Assembly: GCF_001713355.1 (NCBI RefSeq)
Contig: NZ_CP016448.1
Coordinates: 3,782,001 to 3,846,000, forward strand
Length of the DNA stretch: 64,000 bases
Reading direction: 5' to 3'
Source: Methyloversatilis sp. RAC08
GTDB lineage: Bacteria > Pseudomonadota > Gammaproteobacteria > Burkholderiales > Rhodocyclaceae
The position numbers and the translations under genes were made by a program. Positions within the stretch are counted from its first letter, which is position 1. Each line of letters begins with the position of its first letter. Below, piece after piece: positions 17,100 through 26,579 of the stretch. The notes below the pieces were generated by a model. That model was given only the letters and a program-made list of their open reading frames with translations, did not search any database and was not told where the DNA came from.

Positions 17100-19178
17100 A
17101 TGCATCGCTTCCGCCTTTTGCTGTTGCTTACCGTGTCGCCCGGCCTGGCCCTCGCACAGGCTTCGGCGTCGCGCGTGCACGAGCTCGATGAAGTCGTGAT
17201 CAGCGCGCCGTCGGCAGCCGACACGCTGCGTGTGGTGCCGCACAGTGTGTCGGTCATCACGACCGAAGACATCGAGCGTTCGCCGTCGCGCAGCGTGGCC
17301 GAAGTGCTGGGTCGCGAAGCGAACCTCAACATCCAGAGCTATTTCGGCCGCGACAAGGGCGCCACCGTCGACATGCGCGGCTTCGGGGCCACGGCAGTCA
17401 GCAATGTGCTGGTGCTGGTCGATGGCGTCAGGCTGAACGCGTCGGATCTGTCCGGCGCAGACCTGTCGTCGGTTGCGCTTTCCCAGGTCGAACGCATCGA
17501 AGTGCTGCGTGGCGGCGGCGCCGTGCGCTACGGTGACGGCGCGGTCGGCGGCATCATCCATGTGCTGACAAGGCGTCCGCGGAGCGGGCCGCTGAAAGGC
17601 GAATTCGAGGCGCGCACCGCTTCATACGACACGCAGGAACTGCGCTTCAGCGCGTCCGGCGGCGCGGGGCCCCTGTCCGGCCGCATCGATGTCGGGCGGC
17701 TCGACGGCAACGGCTACCGGGACAACGACGAACAGCGCCGACGCGATACCGCGGCCGAACTGCGCATCACGCCTGACGGCGCGTTGTCCTTCATGGACGT
17801 GCTGCTGCGCGTGTCGCGTCACACCGACGAATACAAGCTGCCGGGTCCGGTGTCGCGCGAACGCTTCCTGTCCGGCAGTGCTGCGCTGCGTCGTTCGAGC
17901 ACGGCGTCACCGCTTGACGGCGGCAGTACGGACGACCGCAAGTTCGGCACGCTGTGGCGCTTCGATCTGGGCGATTTCGGTCTGGTCGAATTCCAGACCG
18001 ACCACCGTACGCGCGACAATCCGTATCTGATCGGCGTCAATCCGGCACAGCCGCTGAGCGATCAGCAATACACGATCGAATCGACGCGGCGCGACGTGCA
18101 GTTGCGCTACGACCTCGACTACAGCGCATTCGGCCGCATCCATTCCTTCGGTGCCGGCTTTGTCACGCAATCGTCCGACTATCTGCGGCGCGACGTCGGC
18201 CGCACCGTGATCGACCAGTCAAGGCTGCGTACCGGCGACCTCAATGGTCAGGCCTGGTATGCGGAGACGGTGTTCCGCGCGACCGATGCGCTGCGCTTGA
18301 ACGCCGGCTGGCGCAGCGACGACACGAAAAGCCGCACCGAAGCAGCCACCTACCGGCGCACCTGCCAGTTCCAGAACGTGTTCATTCCGGGACTGGGCTT
18401 CATTCCGGTGGAAATTCCGGGCAGTTGCGTCACCGGCTTCGAATCTGACAGCCGCTACGCGTCGAGCACGAAAAGCCATGCTGCGGAGCTGGGGGTGAGC
18501 TGGCAGCCGGTGAAGGCGCTGGTCGCCTTTGCCAGCGTGTCGCGCAACTTCCGCACCCCGAACATCGACGAACTGGCGCTGGCGTCGTCCGATCTGCGCG
18601 CGCAGCGCGGTCGCACGATAGAAGCCGGTGTGCGTCTGCAGCCTGACGACCGTCTTTCGCTCGGGCTTACGCTGTTCCGCCTGCGCAATCAGGATGAAAT
18701 CTACTTCGACAGCACCGGCGTGCCGAGCGTGAACCGCAACTACGACCTGCCGACCCAGCGCACCGGCGTCGAGCTGGAAACGCGCTGGCAGCCGTCCGCC
18801 GCCTGGCTGTTCGCTGCCAATGCCGGCTACGTGCAGCCGCGTTTCAAGGGCAGCGATGCCGACATTCCGCTGGTGCCGCGCTGGACCGCGAATGCGCGTG
18901 CGGAGTGGCTGCAGACGCCTTCGCTGCGCTGGATCGCTGCGGCGCGCCATGCCGGGCGACGCTTCGACGGCAATGACCTCGACAATCGCAGCTTCGCCGA
19001 ACTGCCGTCCTACACGGTGTTCGATCTTGCGCTGCGCCTCGATCTGGGCGGCGGTGCGCAACTGGCGGCCGGCATCAACAATGTGTTCGACAAGGTGTAT
19101 TCGACCATCGCCTTTTCGGAAACCTATTACCCGATGCCCGAGCGCAATGGCTACGCCAGCCTGCGCTGGCGCTTTTAG
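17100..19178 (+). CDS. btuB: TonB-dependent outer-membrane receptor, probable B12 receptor (BtuB-like)
   Basis: A 692-aa outer-membrane barrel with signal peptide (LLLLLTVSPGLALAQ), a TonB box (DEVVIS near residue 31), a plug domain (VSVITTEDIERSPSRSVAEV, LVLVDGVRLNASDLSG, IEVLRGGGAVRYGDGAVGGI) and a 22-strand-type barrel ending in aromatic Phe (SLRWRF). The start is the ATG at 17100; a TTG just before it would add one residue. Specificity is assigned from context: it is the third gene behind a cobalamin riboswitch, and its length and plug fit BtuB-type receptors. Periplasmic btuF and inner-membrane btuCD are not in the window. Confidence 0.85.
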   Translation: MHRFRLLLLLTVSPGLALAQASASRVHELDEVVISAPSAADTLRVVPHSVSVITTEDIERSPSRSVAEVLGREANLNIQSYFGRDKGATVDMRGFGATAVSNVLVLVDGVRLNASDLSGADLSSVALSQVERIEVLRGGGAVRYGDGAVGGIIHVLTRRPRSGPLKGEFEARTASYDTQELRFSASGGAGPLSGRIDVGRLDGNGYRDNDEQRRRDTAAELRITPDGALSFMDVLLRVSRHTDEYKLPGPVSRERFLSGSAALRRSSTASPLDGGSTDDRKFGTLWRFDLGDFGLVEFQTDHRTRDNPYLIGVNPAQPLSDQQYTIESTRRDVQLRYDLDYSAFGRIHSFGAGFVTQSSDYLRRDVGRTVIDQSRLRTGDLNGQAWYAETVFRATDALRLNAGWRSDDTKSRTEAATYRRTCQFQNVFIPGLGFIPVEIPGSCVTGFESDSRYASSTKSHAAELGVSWQPVKALVAFASVSRNFRTPNIDELALASSDLRAQRGRTIEAGVRLQPDDRLSLGLTLFRLRNQDEIYFDSTGVPSVNRNYDLPTQRTGVELETRWQPSAAWLFAANAGYVQPRFKGSDADIPLVPRWTANARAEWLQTPSLRWIAAARHAGRRFDGNDLDNRSFAELPSYTVFDLALRLDLGGGAQLAAGINNVFDKVYSTIAFSETYYPMPERNGYASLRWRF

Positions 19179-19179
19179 C

Positions 19180-20160
19180 TCAGTTCCGGTGCAGCGCCCG
19201 CGTGCTGCGCTGCGCGAAATAGAACCACTCGTTGCCCGGTGTCGAGGTCGGGTTCGGAAACACGATGTAGCCGTCCTGCGGCGCAATGACCGGCGTGCCA
19301 TCATGGCGGGTGCCGATCGCGTCGCCGGCGCTGACCGGGTCGAAGCTGCACCAGGCGCGCGCAAATTCATCGTCCGGATGCAAGCGGTCCACCACCTCGG
19401 TCAGACGCAGCAGTTCGAAGCTGTCGCGCGCCGCAGGCGCGGGTGCTTCGACCAGCCTCAGGTGGGCCAGCGTGTTGCGGATGGCGCGCCAGGCGAATTC
19501 GGGCGCAGCCGGATCGTCGTGCTGGCCGCATTCCAGCGTCACTGCATAGCCGCCCATGCGGCGCATGTATTCGGTGGTGCCGATGCCGTAGTCCGGATCG
19601 GTCGACAACAGGTGGGCACGCTCGGTCGGCGCGGTGCGGGCGAGTCGCTTGCGCACGCCGGTCGCGTAGGTGTCGAGCCAGCCCTCGACCAGACGTCGCG
19701 CACCGAGGCGCAGCGCCAGCGCCTCTTCGGCGGCCGCGTGCGAAAAGGCCTCTAGCGTGCCGTCGTTGTCCTGCGGCCCCAGCATCGCGAACGGTTCGCC
19801 GCCGGTGTGGAAGGAATGCAGGTCGAGCAGCACGTCATGCGCGGCGAGCAGCGGACACAGCACGTTGGCGATGCGGTCTTCGTAGTCCTGCGGCTCGGCA
19901 ACCGGACGCAGGTTGCGGTTCAGATTGCGGTCGCCGGCGCGCCGCTTCAGCGTCCAGGCGAGCGGATTGGTGATCGGCACGAAGGTGACGGTGCCGCGCA
20001 CGATGACGAGGTCGCCCCGCGCCAGCTCGTCGAGCACGCGCTCGATGCCGCGCGTGCCGCCGATTTCGTTGCCATGGACCGCGCCGAGCACGATCAAGCG
20101 CGGCCCGGCTTCGAGGCCATGGAAGGTGTGTGAGGCGAGACTGTGCGTGGAAGGATTCAT
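19180..20160 (-). CDS. Succinylglutamate desuccinylase/aspartoacylase family deacylase (M14)
   Basis: A 326-aa zinc amidohydrolase of the AstE/AspA type. The zinc site is visible as HGNEIGG near residue 30 (His and Glu ligands) and DLHSF further on (His ligand), with RNLNRN as the substrate-carboxylate motif. The ATG at 20160 starts directly before the conserved core; a longer upstream reading frame lacks family character. It follows the SelO gene by 16 bp on the same strand, and ends 2 bp from the convergent TonB receptor stop. There is no ast operon around it, so the substrate is open; it should not be called arginine catabolic AstE. Confidence 0.8.
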   Translation of the reverse strand: MNPSTHSLASHTFHGLEAGPRLIVLGAVHGNEIGGTRGIERVLDELARGDLVIVRGTVTFVPITNPLAWTLKRRAGDRNLNRNLRPVAEPQDYEDRIANVLCPLLAAHDVLLDLHSFHTGGEPFAMLGPQDNDGTLEAFSHAAAEEALALRLGARRLVEGWLDTYATGVRKRLARTAPTERAHLLSTDPDYGIGTTEYMRRMGGYAVTLECGQHDDPAAPEFAWRAIRNTLAHLRLVEAPAPAARDSFELLRLTEVVDRLHPDDEFARAWCSFDPVSAGDAIGTRHDGTPVIAPQDGYIVFPNPTSTPGNEWFYFAQRSTRALHRN

Positions 20161-20176
20161 CGATGCGGAATGCGGT

Positions 20177-21763
20177 TCATGAACTGCAGGACAGGGCGGA
20201 ACAGCCGGGCTTGTTGCGCGCCCATTCGGGGCGGCGGCCGGCCAGATCATCGAATTCGGGTTGTTCGTCGTACGGCCGCTGCATCATCTTCAGCAGCCGC
20301 TCGATCATCGTGGTGTCGCCGGCAGTGGCATCGTCGATGGCGCGCTGCGCCAGCCAGTTGCGCACGATGTATTTCGGGTTGGTCGCATTCATGCGCGCGA
20401 TGCGCGCCGCATCGGCCTCGCCGCCGGCCGTGATGCGCTGCGCCCAGCCCTGCAGCCATCCGAGCACGGCGCGGCCATGGTCGGCGGACGGGCCGTCACC
20501 GCTGTAGAAGGCTGCGTTCAACGGCGCCAGTGCCGCCGCATCGCCCGCGAGGGCTTTGGCCACCGGCACCTCGGCCAGTGCGCGGAAAAAGATCGTGAAG
20601 TCGCATTCTTCCGCCTGCAGCAGCTGGAACAGTTCGCTGCGCATGGCCTGTTCCGCCTCGTCGGCCGATGCGGGAAGGCCGAGCTTGTCGGCCAGCATCT
20701 GCGTCCAGCGTTCGGAAAAGGTCTGTTCGTAGCCCTCAAGTGCGGCATCGACCGCGGCCTGATCGTCGATCAGCGGCGACAGCGCAGCCGCGAGCCGTGA
20801 CAGGTTCCAGTAGCCGATCTGCGGCTGGCGGCCGTAGCAGTAGCGCCGGCCCTGGGCGTCGGTGGTATTCGGCGTCCACATCATGTCGACGCCTTCGAGC
20901 CAGCCGTAGGGGCCGTAGTCGATCGTCAGGCCGAGGATGGACATGTTGTCGGTGTTCATGACGCCATGCACGAAGCCGACGCGCATCCACTCGACCATCA
21001 GCACCGCGGTACGGCGGCAGATTTCCGCGAACCACTCCGCCGGCGACGCGATGCCCGGGAAGTGGTGTGTCATCACCCAGTCTGCGAGCTTGCGCTGCAG
21101 GTCGAGCTCCTCGTGCGACGCGAGGATTTCGAAGTGGCCGAAGCGCACGAAGCTTGGGGCGACGCGGCACACGATGGCGCCAGGTTCGTATTCGGGGTGT
21201 CCGTCGTAGAACATGTCGCGCACCACCCGGTCGCCGGTCGCGACCAGGCTGAGCGCGCGCGTGGTCGGAATGTCGAGGTGGAACATGGCTTCGCTGCACA
21301 GGAATTCGCGCACCGACGAACGCAGCACGGCGCGGCCATCGGCACGCCGCGAGTAGGGTGTCGGGCCGGCGCCCTTGAGCTGCAGTTCCTGGCGTTGCCC
21401 TGCCGTATCGATCATTTCGCCCAGCGTGATGGCGCGGCCGTCGCCGAGCTGGCCAGCCCAGTTGCCGAACTGGTGTCCGCCGTAACGCGCCGCGTAGGGC
21501 TGCATGCCGGGCAGGATGCGATTGCCGGCCAGCGCCTCGACCGCCGCGTCGACGCGCCCCGGGCGGCGCAGTCCGAGCTGGTCGCCCAGCACGTCCGACC
21601 AGGCCAGCAGTTCGGGCGCGGCGACCGGCGTCGGCGAGGTCAGCGTGTAGGACGCATCGATGACCGGGCGCGAGCGCATGTCGGCGGAAGGATCAGCGGG
21701 CAGGCTGCGCACGAACAGATTGTCGAACTCGATTTCATCGAGCCGTCGGGCGGCAATGGACAT
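20177..21763 (-). CDS. selO: Protein adenylyltransferase SelO (YdiU family)
   Basis: A 528-aa pseudokinase that AMPylates proteins. Family blocks are intact: YGGHQFGNWAGQLGDGRAI, KGAGPTPYSRRADGRAVLRS, REFLCSEAM, HGVMNTDNMSILGLTIDYGP, and the C-terminal NPKYIVRN and CSALSCSS. In some SelO proteins the penultimate region carries selenocysteine; here both positions are cysteine codons. ATG at 21763 is well placed just before the conserved N-terminal FDNLFVRSLPAD. Known role: redox-linked protein AMPylation. The deacylase gene follows in the same direction at 16 bp. Confidence 0.95.
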   Translation of the reverse strand: MSIAARRLDEIEFDNLFVRSLPADPSADMRSRPVIDASYTLTSPTPVAAPELLAWSDVLGDQLGLRRPGRVDAAVEALAGNRILPGMQPYAARYGGHQFGNWAGQLGDGRAITLGEMIDTAGQRQELQLKGAGPTPYSRRADGRAVLRSSVREFLCSEAMFHLDIPTTRALSLVATGDRVVRDMFYDGHPEYEPGAIVCRVAPSFVRFGHFEILASHEELDLQRKLADWVMTHHFPGIASPAEWFAEICRRTAVLMVEWMRVGFVHGVMNTDNMSILGLTIDYGPYGWLEGVDMMWTPNTTDAQGRRYCYGRQPQIGYWNLSRLAAALSPLIDDQAAVDAALEGYEQTFSERWTQMLADKLGLPASADEAEQAMRSELFQLLQAEECDFTIFFRALAEVPVAKALAGDAAALAPLNAAFYSGDGPSADHGRAVLGWLQGWAQRITAGGEADAARIARMNATNPKYIVRNWLAQRAIDDATAGDTTMIERLLKMMQRPYDEQPEFDDLAGRRPEWARNKPGCSALSCSS

Positions 21764-21832
21764 GGTTGATGGACTCGGGCGAGGCAGGGCGGACGCAAGA
21801 CCTCATTGTGAGCGATGTAAGTGGCTGCAGGT

Positions 21833-22798
21833 TCAATCGTGCCCGAGCAACGCCACATATTCGCGCAGCGCGCAGGCAGAGATGCCGCGTGTGATGAACA
21901 CGATGGTCGAACCGCGGTCCGCATCCGGCCAGTCGGCCAGCGGCGTGGGCGGATGCAGCGTGTGCTGCACGCCGTGCAACGCCAGCGGCCCGGTGCGCCC
22001 CTCGACGTCGAGCAGCGCCTTCATGCGCAGCAGGCCCGGACCGGCGATGTCCGGCCAGCCGGCGAGCCAGGCGTCGAGCCGGGACGTGCGGATCGGCTGA
22101 TCGATGGCAAAGCTGTCTGCGCGAATGGCGTGCGGTGCGTCCGTTGTCACGGGTCGAAAGCGTAACGGCCGGGCCGGTGGGACGTCGAGCAGCGCCATCA
22201 GTTCGGCGCTGTCGGACACGCGTTGAAGATCGATCTGCGGCGCAAAGGGATTGATGCGCTCGAGCTGTGCACACAGCGCACCGAGCGCGTCGGCATCGGC
22301 CAGATCGGACTTGCTGATCAGCAGGCGGTCGGCGGCGGCGATCTGGCGTACGGCTTCATCCTGTGTCGCCAGCGTGCCGGCAGCATGCAGCGCGTCCACC
22401 ACCGTCAGCGTGCAGCGCAGGCGGTAGCGCGCGGCAATGCGGTTGTCCTGCGTCAGGGTGCGCAGGATGGGCGCCGGGTCGGCGAGACCGGTCGTTTCGA
22501 TGACGATGCGTTCGAACTGCCGGCGACCTGCGCGCGCGAAGCGCCAGTGCGCGTCGCGCAGCGTCTGCGCCAGATCGCCGCGCAGGCTGCAGCAGACGCA
22601 TCCGCCGGGCAATTCGACCACGGGTTGCTCCGCCGAGTGGGTCACCAGCAGATGGTCGAGCGAGGCATCGCCATACTCGTTGATGACGACCAGCGTATCG
22701 GACATGCCGGGTGAGGCGAGCAGGCGGTTCAGCAGCGTGGTCTTTCCGCTGCCCAGAAATCCGGTCAGCAGGATGATCGGAAGCGGGCTGTCGTTCAT
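21833..22798 (-). CDS. CobW/COG0523-family GTPase (metal chaperone type)
   Basis: A 321-aa G3E GTPase: Walker [10 protein letters not shown] at about residue 12, the metal-binding [11 protein letters not shown] (CxCC) near residue 66, Walker B-like [10 protein letters not shown], and the NKxD-like [13 protein letters not shown]-terminal CobW domain follows. COG0523 proteins deliver zinc, cobalt or iron to target enzymes; nothing here identifies which metal. Its ATG overlaps the stop of the LysR gene (ATGA), so the two are translationally coupled. A histidine-rich loop, common in zinc-responsive members, is absent. Confidence 0.9.
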   Translation of the reverse strand: MNDSPLPIILLTGFLGSGKTTLLNRLLASPGMSDTLVVINEYGDASLDHLLVTHSAEQPVVELPGGCVCCSLRGDLAQTLRDAHWRFARAGRRQFERIVIETTGLADPAPILRTLTQDNRIAARYRLRCTLTVVDALHAAGTLATQDEAVRQIAAADRLLISKSDLADADALGALCAQLERINPFAPQIDLQRVSDSAELMALLDVPPARPLRFRPVTTDAPHAIRADSFAIDQPIRTSRLDAWLAGWPDIAGPGLLRMKALLDVEGRTGPLALHGVQHTLHPPTPLADWPDADRGSTIVFITRGISACALREYVALLGHD

Positions 22799-23739
22799 GC
22801 AGGCACACCTTCGAGCAGTGCGGTGCGGGTACGCGGACTCGCCAGCTGCTGCAGCCACCAGTCGAGCGCGCGACCGCGCGGGCCGCTGCGCCAGGCGATC
22901 GAAAAACCGCAGACCTTCGCGTCACCGGTGTCCTTCGCCAGCAGACGTCCGGCTGCGATGTGCCCGCGTACGCGGCTTTCCGGCAGAAAGCCGCAGCCCA
23001 GGCCGCGCAGCTGCGCGTCGATCTTCATGTCGAGCGTCGGCACGGTGAGTACATCCTGGCCGGGTTGCAGGTTGCGCGATACCGGCGACAGCTTCAGCGC
23101 GCTGTCGGCCACTGCAACGGCACGATGGGCGCGAATCAACGCAGGTGTCAGCACCGACTCGATGCGTGCAAGCGGATGCTGCGGTGCCACTGCGAACACG
23201 AACCGGATATCGCCCAGCGGCTCGATCTGCACGCCACTGACCCGGCTGTCGTCGGCATCGACGCCGATCGCCAGATCGGCCGCGCCGGTCAGCAGGGCCT
23301 CCCAGGTGCCGGACAGCACTTCCTGGCGCAGCCGGATGCGCGTGGGTGGCGGCAGGCGGGCGGTGTCGCGCTGGCTGTAGAAGGCGTCGACCAGATCGAG
23401 CAGCGTGTGCGGACACAGCAGTGCGTTGGCAGCGATCGCGAGCTGACCTTCCCAGCCACTGGCGACCCGCTTCACCCGGCTGGCGACCGCATCCATCTCG
23501 ATCAGCAGGCGACGCCCCTCCGACAGCAGTTCGCGACCGGCCGGCGTCAGGACCGCGCTGCGGCTGGCGCGGTCGAACAGCAGCACGTCGAGCGCGTCTT
23601 CCAGCTGGCGCACGCTGTAGCTGAGCGCCGACGGCACCTTGCCGAGCACGCGTGCGGCGGCGGCAAAGCTGCCGGCTTCATCGATGGTGGCGATCAGGCG
23701 GATCGCTTCCGGTGTCAGCGGGTGGTCGTGGTCGCTCAT
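22795..23739 (-). CDS. LysR-family transcriptional regulator
   Basis: A 314-aa regulator: N-terminal winged helix-turn-helix ([36 protein letters not shown] split across residues 14-49, with the classic [19 protein letters not shown] wing) and a periplasmic-binding-like effector domain. It is divergent from the pirin/flavodoxin pair across a 157-bp gap that contains a TCAAAT-T-ATTTGA palindrome. LysR proteins normally control the divergent neighbour, so the pirin operon is the likely target. The downstream CobW GTPase is coupled by a 4-bp overlap. Confidence 0.92.
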   Translation of the reverse strand: MSDHDHPLTPEAIRLIATIDEAGSFAAAARVLGKVPSALSYSVRQLEDALDVLLFDRASRSAVLTPAGRELLSEGRRLLIEMDAVASRVKRVASGWEGQLAIAANALLCPHTLLDLVDAFYSQRDTARLPPPTRIRLRQEVLSGTWEALLTGAADLAIGVDADDSRVSGVQIEPLGDIRFVFAVAPQHPLARIESVLTPALIRAHRAVAVADSALKLSPVSRNLQPGQDVLTVPTLDMKIDAQLRGLGCGFLPESRVRGHIAAGRLLAKDTGDAKVCGFSIAWRSGPRGRALDWWLQQLASPRTRTALLEGVPA

Positions 23740-23798
23740 CGGGTGTCCAGGTGTGAAGTGGGCAGGTGGCAGGCTGTGCGATCGCGCCTGTCTTTAGG

Positions 23799-23811
23799 TC
23801 AAATTATTTGA
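23799..23811. promoter_or_regulatory. Candidate LysR operator palindrome
   Basis: TCAAAT-T-ATTTGA, a perfect 13-bp palindrome in the otherwise GC-rich gap between the divergent LysR and pirin genes. It contains a T-N11-A core as expected for LysR-type sites. No direct proof of binding. Confidence 0.45.
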
Positions 23812-23896
23812 ACGATGATATCAGCGCAATGCGGACACGCCAGGGTCAAGGGTCAGCAGAATTCAGTCATCGACATATGAATCAAGGAGATGAGCC

Positions 23897-24610
23897 ATGA
23901 TCAGTCTGCGCAAATCTTCAGAACGCGGCTGCGACGACCACGGCTGGGGGCACTCGTATTTCAGCTTTTCGTTCGCCGATTACCACGACCCGGAGCACAT
24001 GGGTTTCGGCGTGCTGCGCGCGCTGATGGAAGACACGATCGCGCCTGGCGGCGGCTTCGGCACCCACCCGCATCGCGACATGGAAATCGTCACCGTCGTG
24101 CTGGCCGGCGAACTGACTCACCGCGACTCGATGGGGCATGCCGGCGTCCTCCGCGCGGGCGACGTGCAGCGCATGAGCGCCGGCCACGGCGTGCTGCACA
24201 GCGAATGGAACCACGGTCGCGACGATACCGTGCGCATGCTGCAGATATGGCTGCTGCCGGAAGCGCGCGGCATCGCGCCAGGTTACGCGCAGGCCCACTT
24301 TCCGGCGGCGGCCCAACGCGGGCGGTTGCAGACGCTGGTCCATCCGCCGGCACGCGATGGCGCACTGGGCATCCATTGCGATGTGGCGCTGCTCGCCATC
24401 CGGCTCGACGCCGGTGACGCGCCGGTCAGCTACCCGCTTGACCATGGCCGCAAGGCCTATGTGCATCTGGTGGATGGCGCGCTGACCGTCAACGGGCAGC
24501 GGCTGCTGGGCGGCGACGCCGTGAAACTGGACGACGAAAAGGACGTGATTTTCGAACACGGGCAGGGCGCACATGCGCTGCTGTTCGACCTTGGCAACCC
24601 CGCATCTTGA
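23897..24610 (+). CDS. Pirin family protein (cupin; YhhW-like)
   Basis: A 237-aa two-cupin protein. The N-terminal cupin carries the metal site GTHPHRDMEIVTVVL and HRDSMGHAGVLRAGDVQRMSAGHGVLHSE, with the three histidines and glutamate expected of metal-binding pirins such as E. coli YhhW, which has quercetin dioxygenase activity in vitro. Good AAGGAGA ribosome site. The flavodoxin-like gene follows after 14 bp, and this pairing of pirin with an NAD(P)H:quinone reductase is common. Divergent LysR regulator upstream. The physiological substrate is unknown. Confidence 0.92.
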   Translation: MISLRKSSERGCDDHGWGHSYFSFSFADYHDPEHMGFGVLRALMEDTIAPGGGFGTHPHRDMEIVTVVLAGELTHRDSMGHAGVLRAGDVQRMSAGHGVLHSEWNHGRDDTVRMLQIWLLPEARGIAPGYAQAHFPAAAQRGRLQTLVHPPARDGALGIHCDVALLAIRLDAGDAPVSYPLDHGRKAYVHLVDGALTVNGQRLLGGDAVKLDDEKDVIFEHGQGAHALLFDLGNPAS

Positions 24611-24624
24611 TGAAGGAGTCCGAC

Positions 24625-25194
24625 ATGACACAGGTAGCGATCGTTTACCACAGTGGCTATGGCCACACCCGCCGCATGGCCCAGGCCGTCGCCGACGGTG
24701 CCGCACAGGCCGCCGAGGTGCATGCTATCGAAGTCGATGCGCAAGGCAATGTGCCGGACGCAGCCTGGGACAAGCTGGCCTCCGCCGATGCCATCGTGTT
24801 CGGCAGCCCGACTTACATGGGCACCGTATCCTGGCAGTTCAAGAAATTCGCCGACGCGAGTTCCAAGCCCTGGTTCGGTCAGAAGTGGAAGGACAAGCTG
24901 GCAGCCGGCTTCACCAATTCCGCCTCGATGAATGGCGACAAGCATTCGACACTGCATTACCTGGTGACGCTGGCGATGCAGCACAGCATGCTGTGGGTCG
25001 GCACCGGCCTGATGCCGAGCAACAGCAAGGCGGCCACGCGCAACGACATCAATTACGTGGCGTCCTTCGCCGGCGCGATGGCGTCTACGCCGTCCGATGC
25101 GTCGGTAGAGGAAATGCTCGAAGGGGATCTGCAGACTGCACGGCTGTTCGGCCAGCGGGTGGCGGAGCAGGCGGCGCGGCTGGCTGCCCGCTGA
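24625..25194 (+). CDS. NAD(P)H-dependent FMN oxidoreductase, flavodoxin/WrbA-like
   Basis: A 189-aa flavodoxin-fold protein. The phosphate loop for FMN is VYHSGYGHTRRMAQAV at residues 6-21 and the second flavin loop is FGSPTYMGTVSWQFKKF near residue 60. The ATG at 24625 is preceded by AAGGAG at the right distance; a start slightly upstream would lack this. Such proteins reduce quinones by two electrons at the expense of NAD(P)H. It follows the pirin gene by 14 bp and likely forms a two-gene operon under the divergent LysR regulator. Confidence 0.88.
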   Translation: MTQVAIVYHSGYGHTRRMAQAVADGAAQAAEVHAIEVDAQGNVPDAAWDKLASADAIVFGSPTYMGTVSWQFKKFADASSKPWFGQKWKDKLAAGFTNSASMNGDKHSTLHYLVTLAMQHSMLWVGTGLMPSNSKAATRNDINYVASFAGAMASTPSDASVEEMLEGDLQTARLFGQRVAEQAARLAAR

Positions 25195-25242
25195 GGAGCG
25201 GGGCAGAGGGTGGCGGGTGTCACCCACCACCCGTCGTTTCGC

Positions 25243-25617
25243 TCAGTACAGTTCCGGAAAACGTTCCAGCCAGCCCCAGGCGATGAACAGCACGATGGAC
25301 ACGACACCGGTCCACGTACCGGTGACGAAGCAGCAGGCAGCCGGGATGACCAGACCGGCTGCATCGTCGAAGAAGTGCCCGAAGGTGAAGAAGAACGCCG
25401 TGAACACCAGCCACTTCAGGATGAAGCCCGGCAGGTAGCGGCGCATCGACCGGTTGTGGCGGTAGCTCTGCACGCGCTCCAGCCAGCTGCCACGCGTGCA
25501 GTCACGGAAGTACAGGAAGGGCCAGACGAACCGCCACCAGACGCGCCAGAACGGCTCGGCAGGCGCGTTCAGCAACTCACCCGGCTCGACGCCGGATTCG
25601 GGTGCATCGCGAGACAT
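25243..25617 (-). CDS. Small membrane protein of unknown function
   Basis: A 124-aa protein with an acidic, proline-containing N-terminus and two to three predicted membrane segments (FWRVWWRFVWPFLYF, FILKWLVFTAFFFTFGHFF, and GTWTGVVSIVLFIAWGW). The loop between the first two is basic (RVQSYRHNRSMRRYLPG). I do not recognise the family. It stands alone between the flavodoxin-like gene (convergent, 48 bp) and the parvulin gene (same strand, 91 bp upstream), so it may be transcribed separately or by read-through from ppiC. Confidence 0.65.
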   Translation of the reverse strand: MSRDAPESGVEPGELLNAPAEPFWRVWWRFVWPFLYFRDCTRGSWLERVQSYRHNRSMRRYLPGFILKWLVFTAFFFTFGHFFDDAAGLVIPAACCFVTGTWTGVVSIVLFIAWGWLERFPELY

Positions 25618-25708
25618 TTCGCGTCCTCCTTCTTCATCTCATCCGTCCGCTTTAACGGCTCGATGACACGCAGGTTGAGGTAAGCGCACCCGGAACCGGA
25701 CGCAGGAC

Positions 25709-26527
25709 TTATTTGACCGAAGCCTTCTGGCGAAGTTCGTTAACGTGCGCTGCGATGGTCTGCTGTTCGAGGCGCTGGGCGATCTGCGCCTTGGCTTCTT
25801 CGAACGGCGGCACCTTCAGGTCGCGCACGTCTTCCAGCTTGATCACGTGGTAGCCGAAGTCGGTGCGGATCGGCTGCGGTGTGAACTTGCCCTTCTCGAG
25901 CTTGACCAGCGCATCGGAGAACGGCTTCACGTATTGGGCCGGCGCGCTCCAGCCGAGGTCTCCACCGCGGTCCTTGGAGCCCGGATCTTCCGAGTCCTTG
26001 GCCAGATCTTCGAACTTTTCGCCGACCTGCAGCTTGCCGATGATTTCCTTCGCCTTGTCCTCGGTCTTCACCAGGATGTGGCGCGCCTTGTATTCCTTGT
26101 CGCCCAGACCGGCCTTCACCTTGTCGTACTCGGCCTTGACGGTCGCTTCGCTGACCGGATTGGCGCGCACGTACTCCTGCAGGTAAGCCTGGATCAACAC
26201 GGCCTGGCGGGCCAGATCCGCCTGATGCATCAGGGCGGCGTTCTTGTCCAGCCCCTTGGTCGCCGCGGCCTGCGTCAGCACTTCGCGGCGGATCAGCTCT
26301 TCGCGCACGGCGTTGCGCAGCTGCTCGCCGTCCTGCTGTCCCTGGGCGATCTGATTGCGCACCATGATGTCGGCGCGGCCCTGCGGGATGGTCTTGCCAT
26401 TGACCGTGGCGAGCACGCCCTCGGCCGAAGCGGCAGCCGGCTTTTCCTTCGCCTTCTGCTGCGCCATCGCCGGTGCGGCGAAGGCAGTCATGACGGCGAG
26501 GGACAGAATCGAGAACGTGTGTTTCAT
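25709..26527 (-). CDS. Periplasmic parvulin-type peptidyl-prolyl isomerase
   Basis: A 272-aa PpiC/SurA-type foldase: signal peptide (FSILSLAVMTAFAAPAMA), a SurA-like N-terminal helical domain, and a parvulin domain from about residue 145 with KARHILVKTEDKAKE, FEDLAKDSEDPGSKDRGGDLGW and FGYHVIKLEDVR. It catalyses proline isomerisation during folding of exported proteins. It is the last gene of the yciB-yciI-bolA-ppi set on the minus strand, an order that is common in Betaproteobacteria; spacing to bolA is 52 bp. Confidence 0.93.
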   Translation of the reverse strand: MKHTFSILSLAVMTAFAAPAMAQQKAKEKPAAASAEGVLATVNGKTIPQGRADIMVRNQIAQGQQDGEQLRNAVREELIRREVLTQAAATKGLDKNAALMHQADLARQAVLIQAYLQEYVRANPVSEATVKAEYDKVKAGLGDKEYKARHILVKTEDKAKEIIGKLQVGEKFEDLAKDSEDPGSKDRGGDLGWSAPAQYVKPFSDALVKLEKGKFTPQPIRTDFGYHVIKLEDVRDLKVPPFEEAKAQIAQRLEQQTIAAHVNELRQKASVK

Positions 26528-26579
26528 CGGGTTACCTTTCTGGGTAAATGCCTGGTACTGCTGTTGGACAGGTCGTCGA

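Noticed and set aside
20177-20200. Possible selenocysteine at the SelO C-terminus
   Set aside because: The C-terminal positions are normal cysteine codons.
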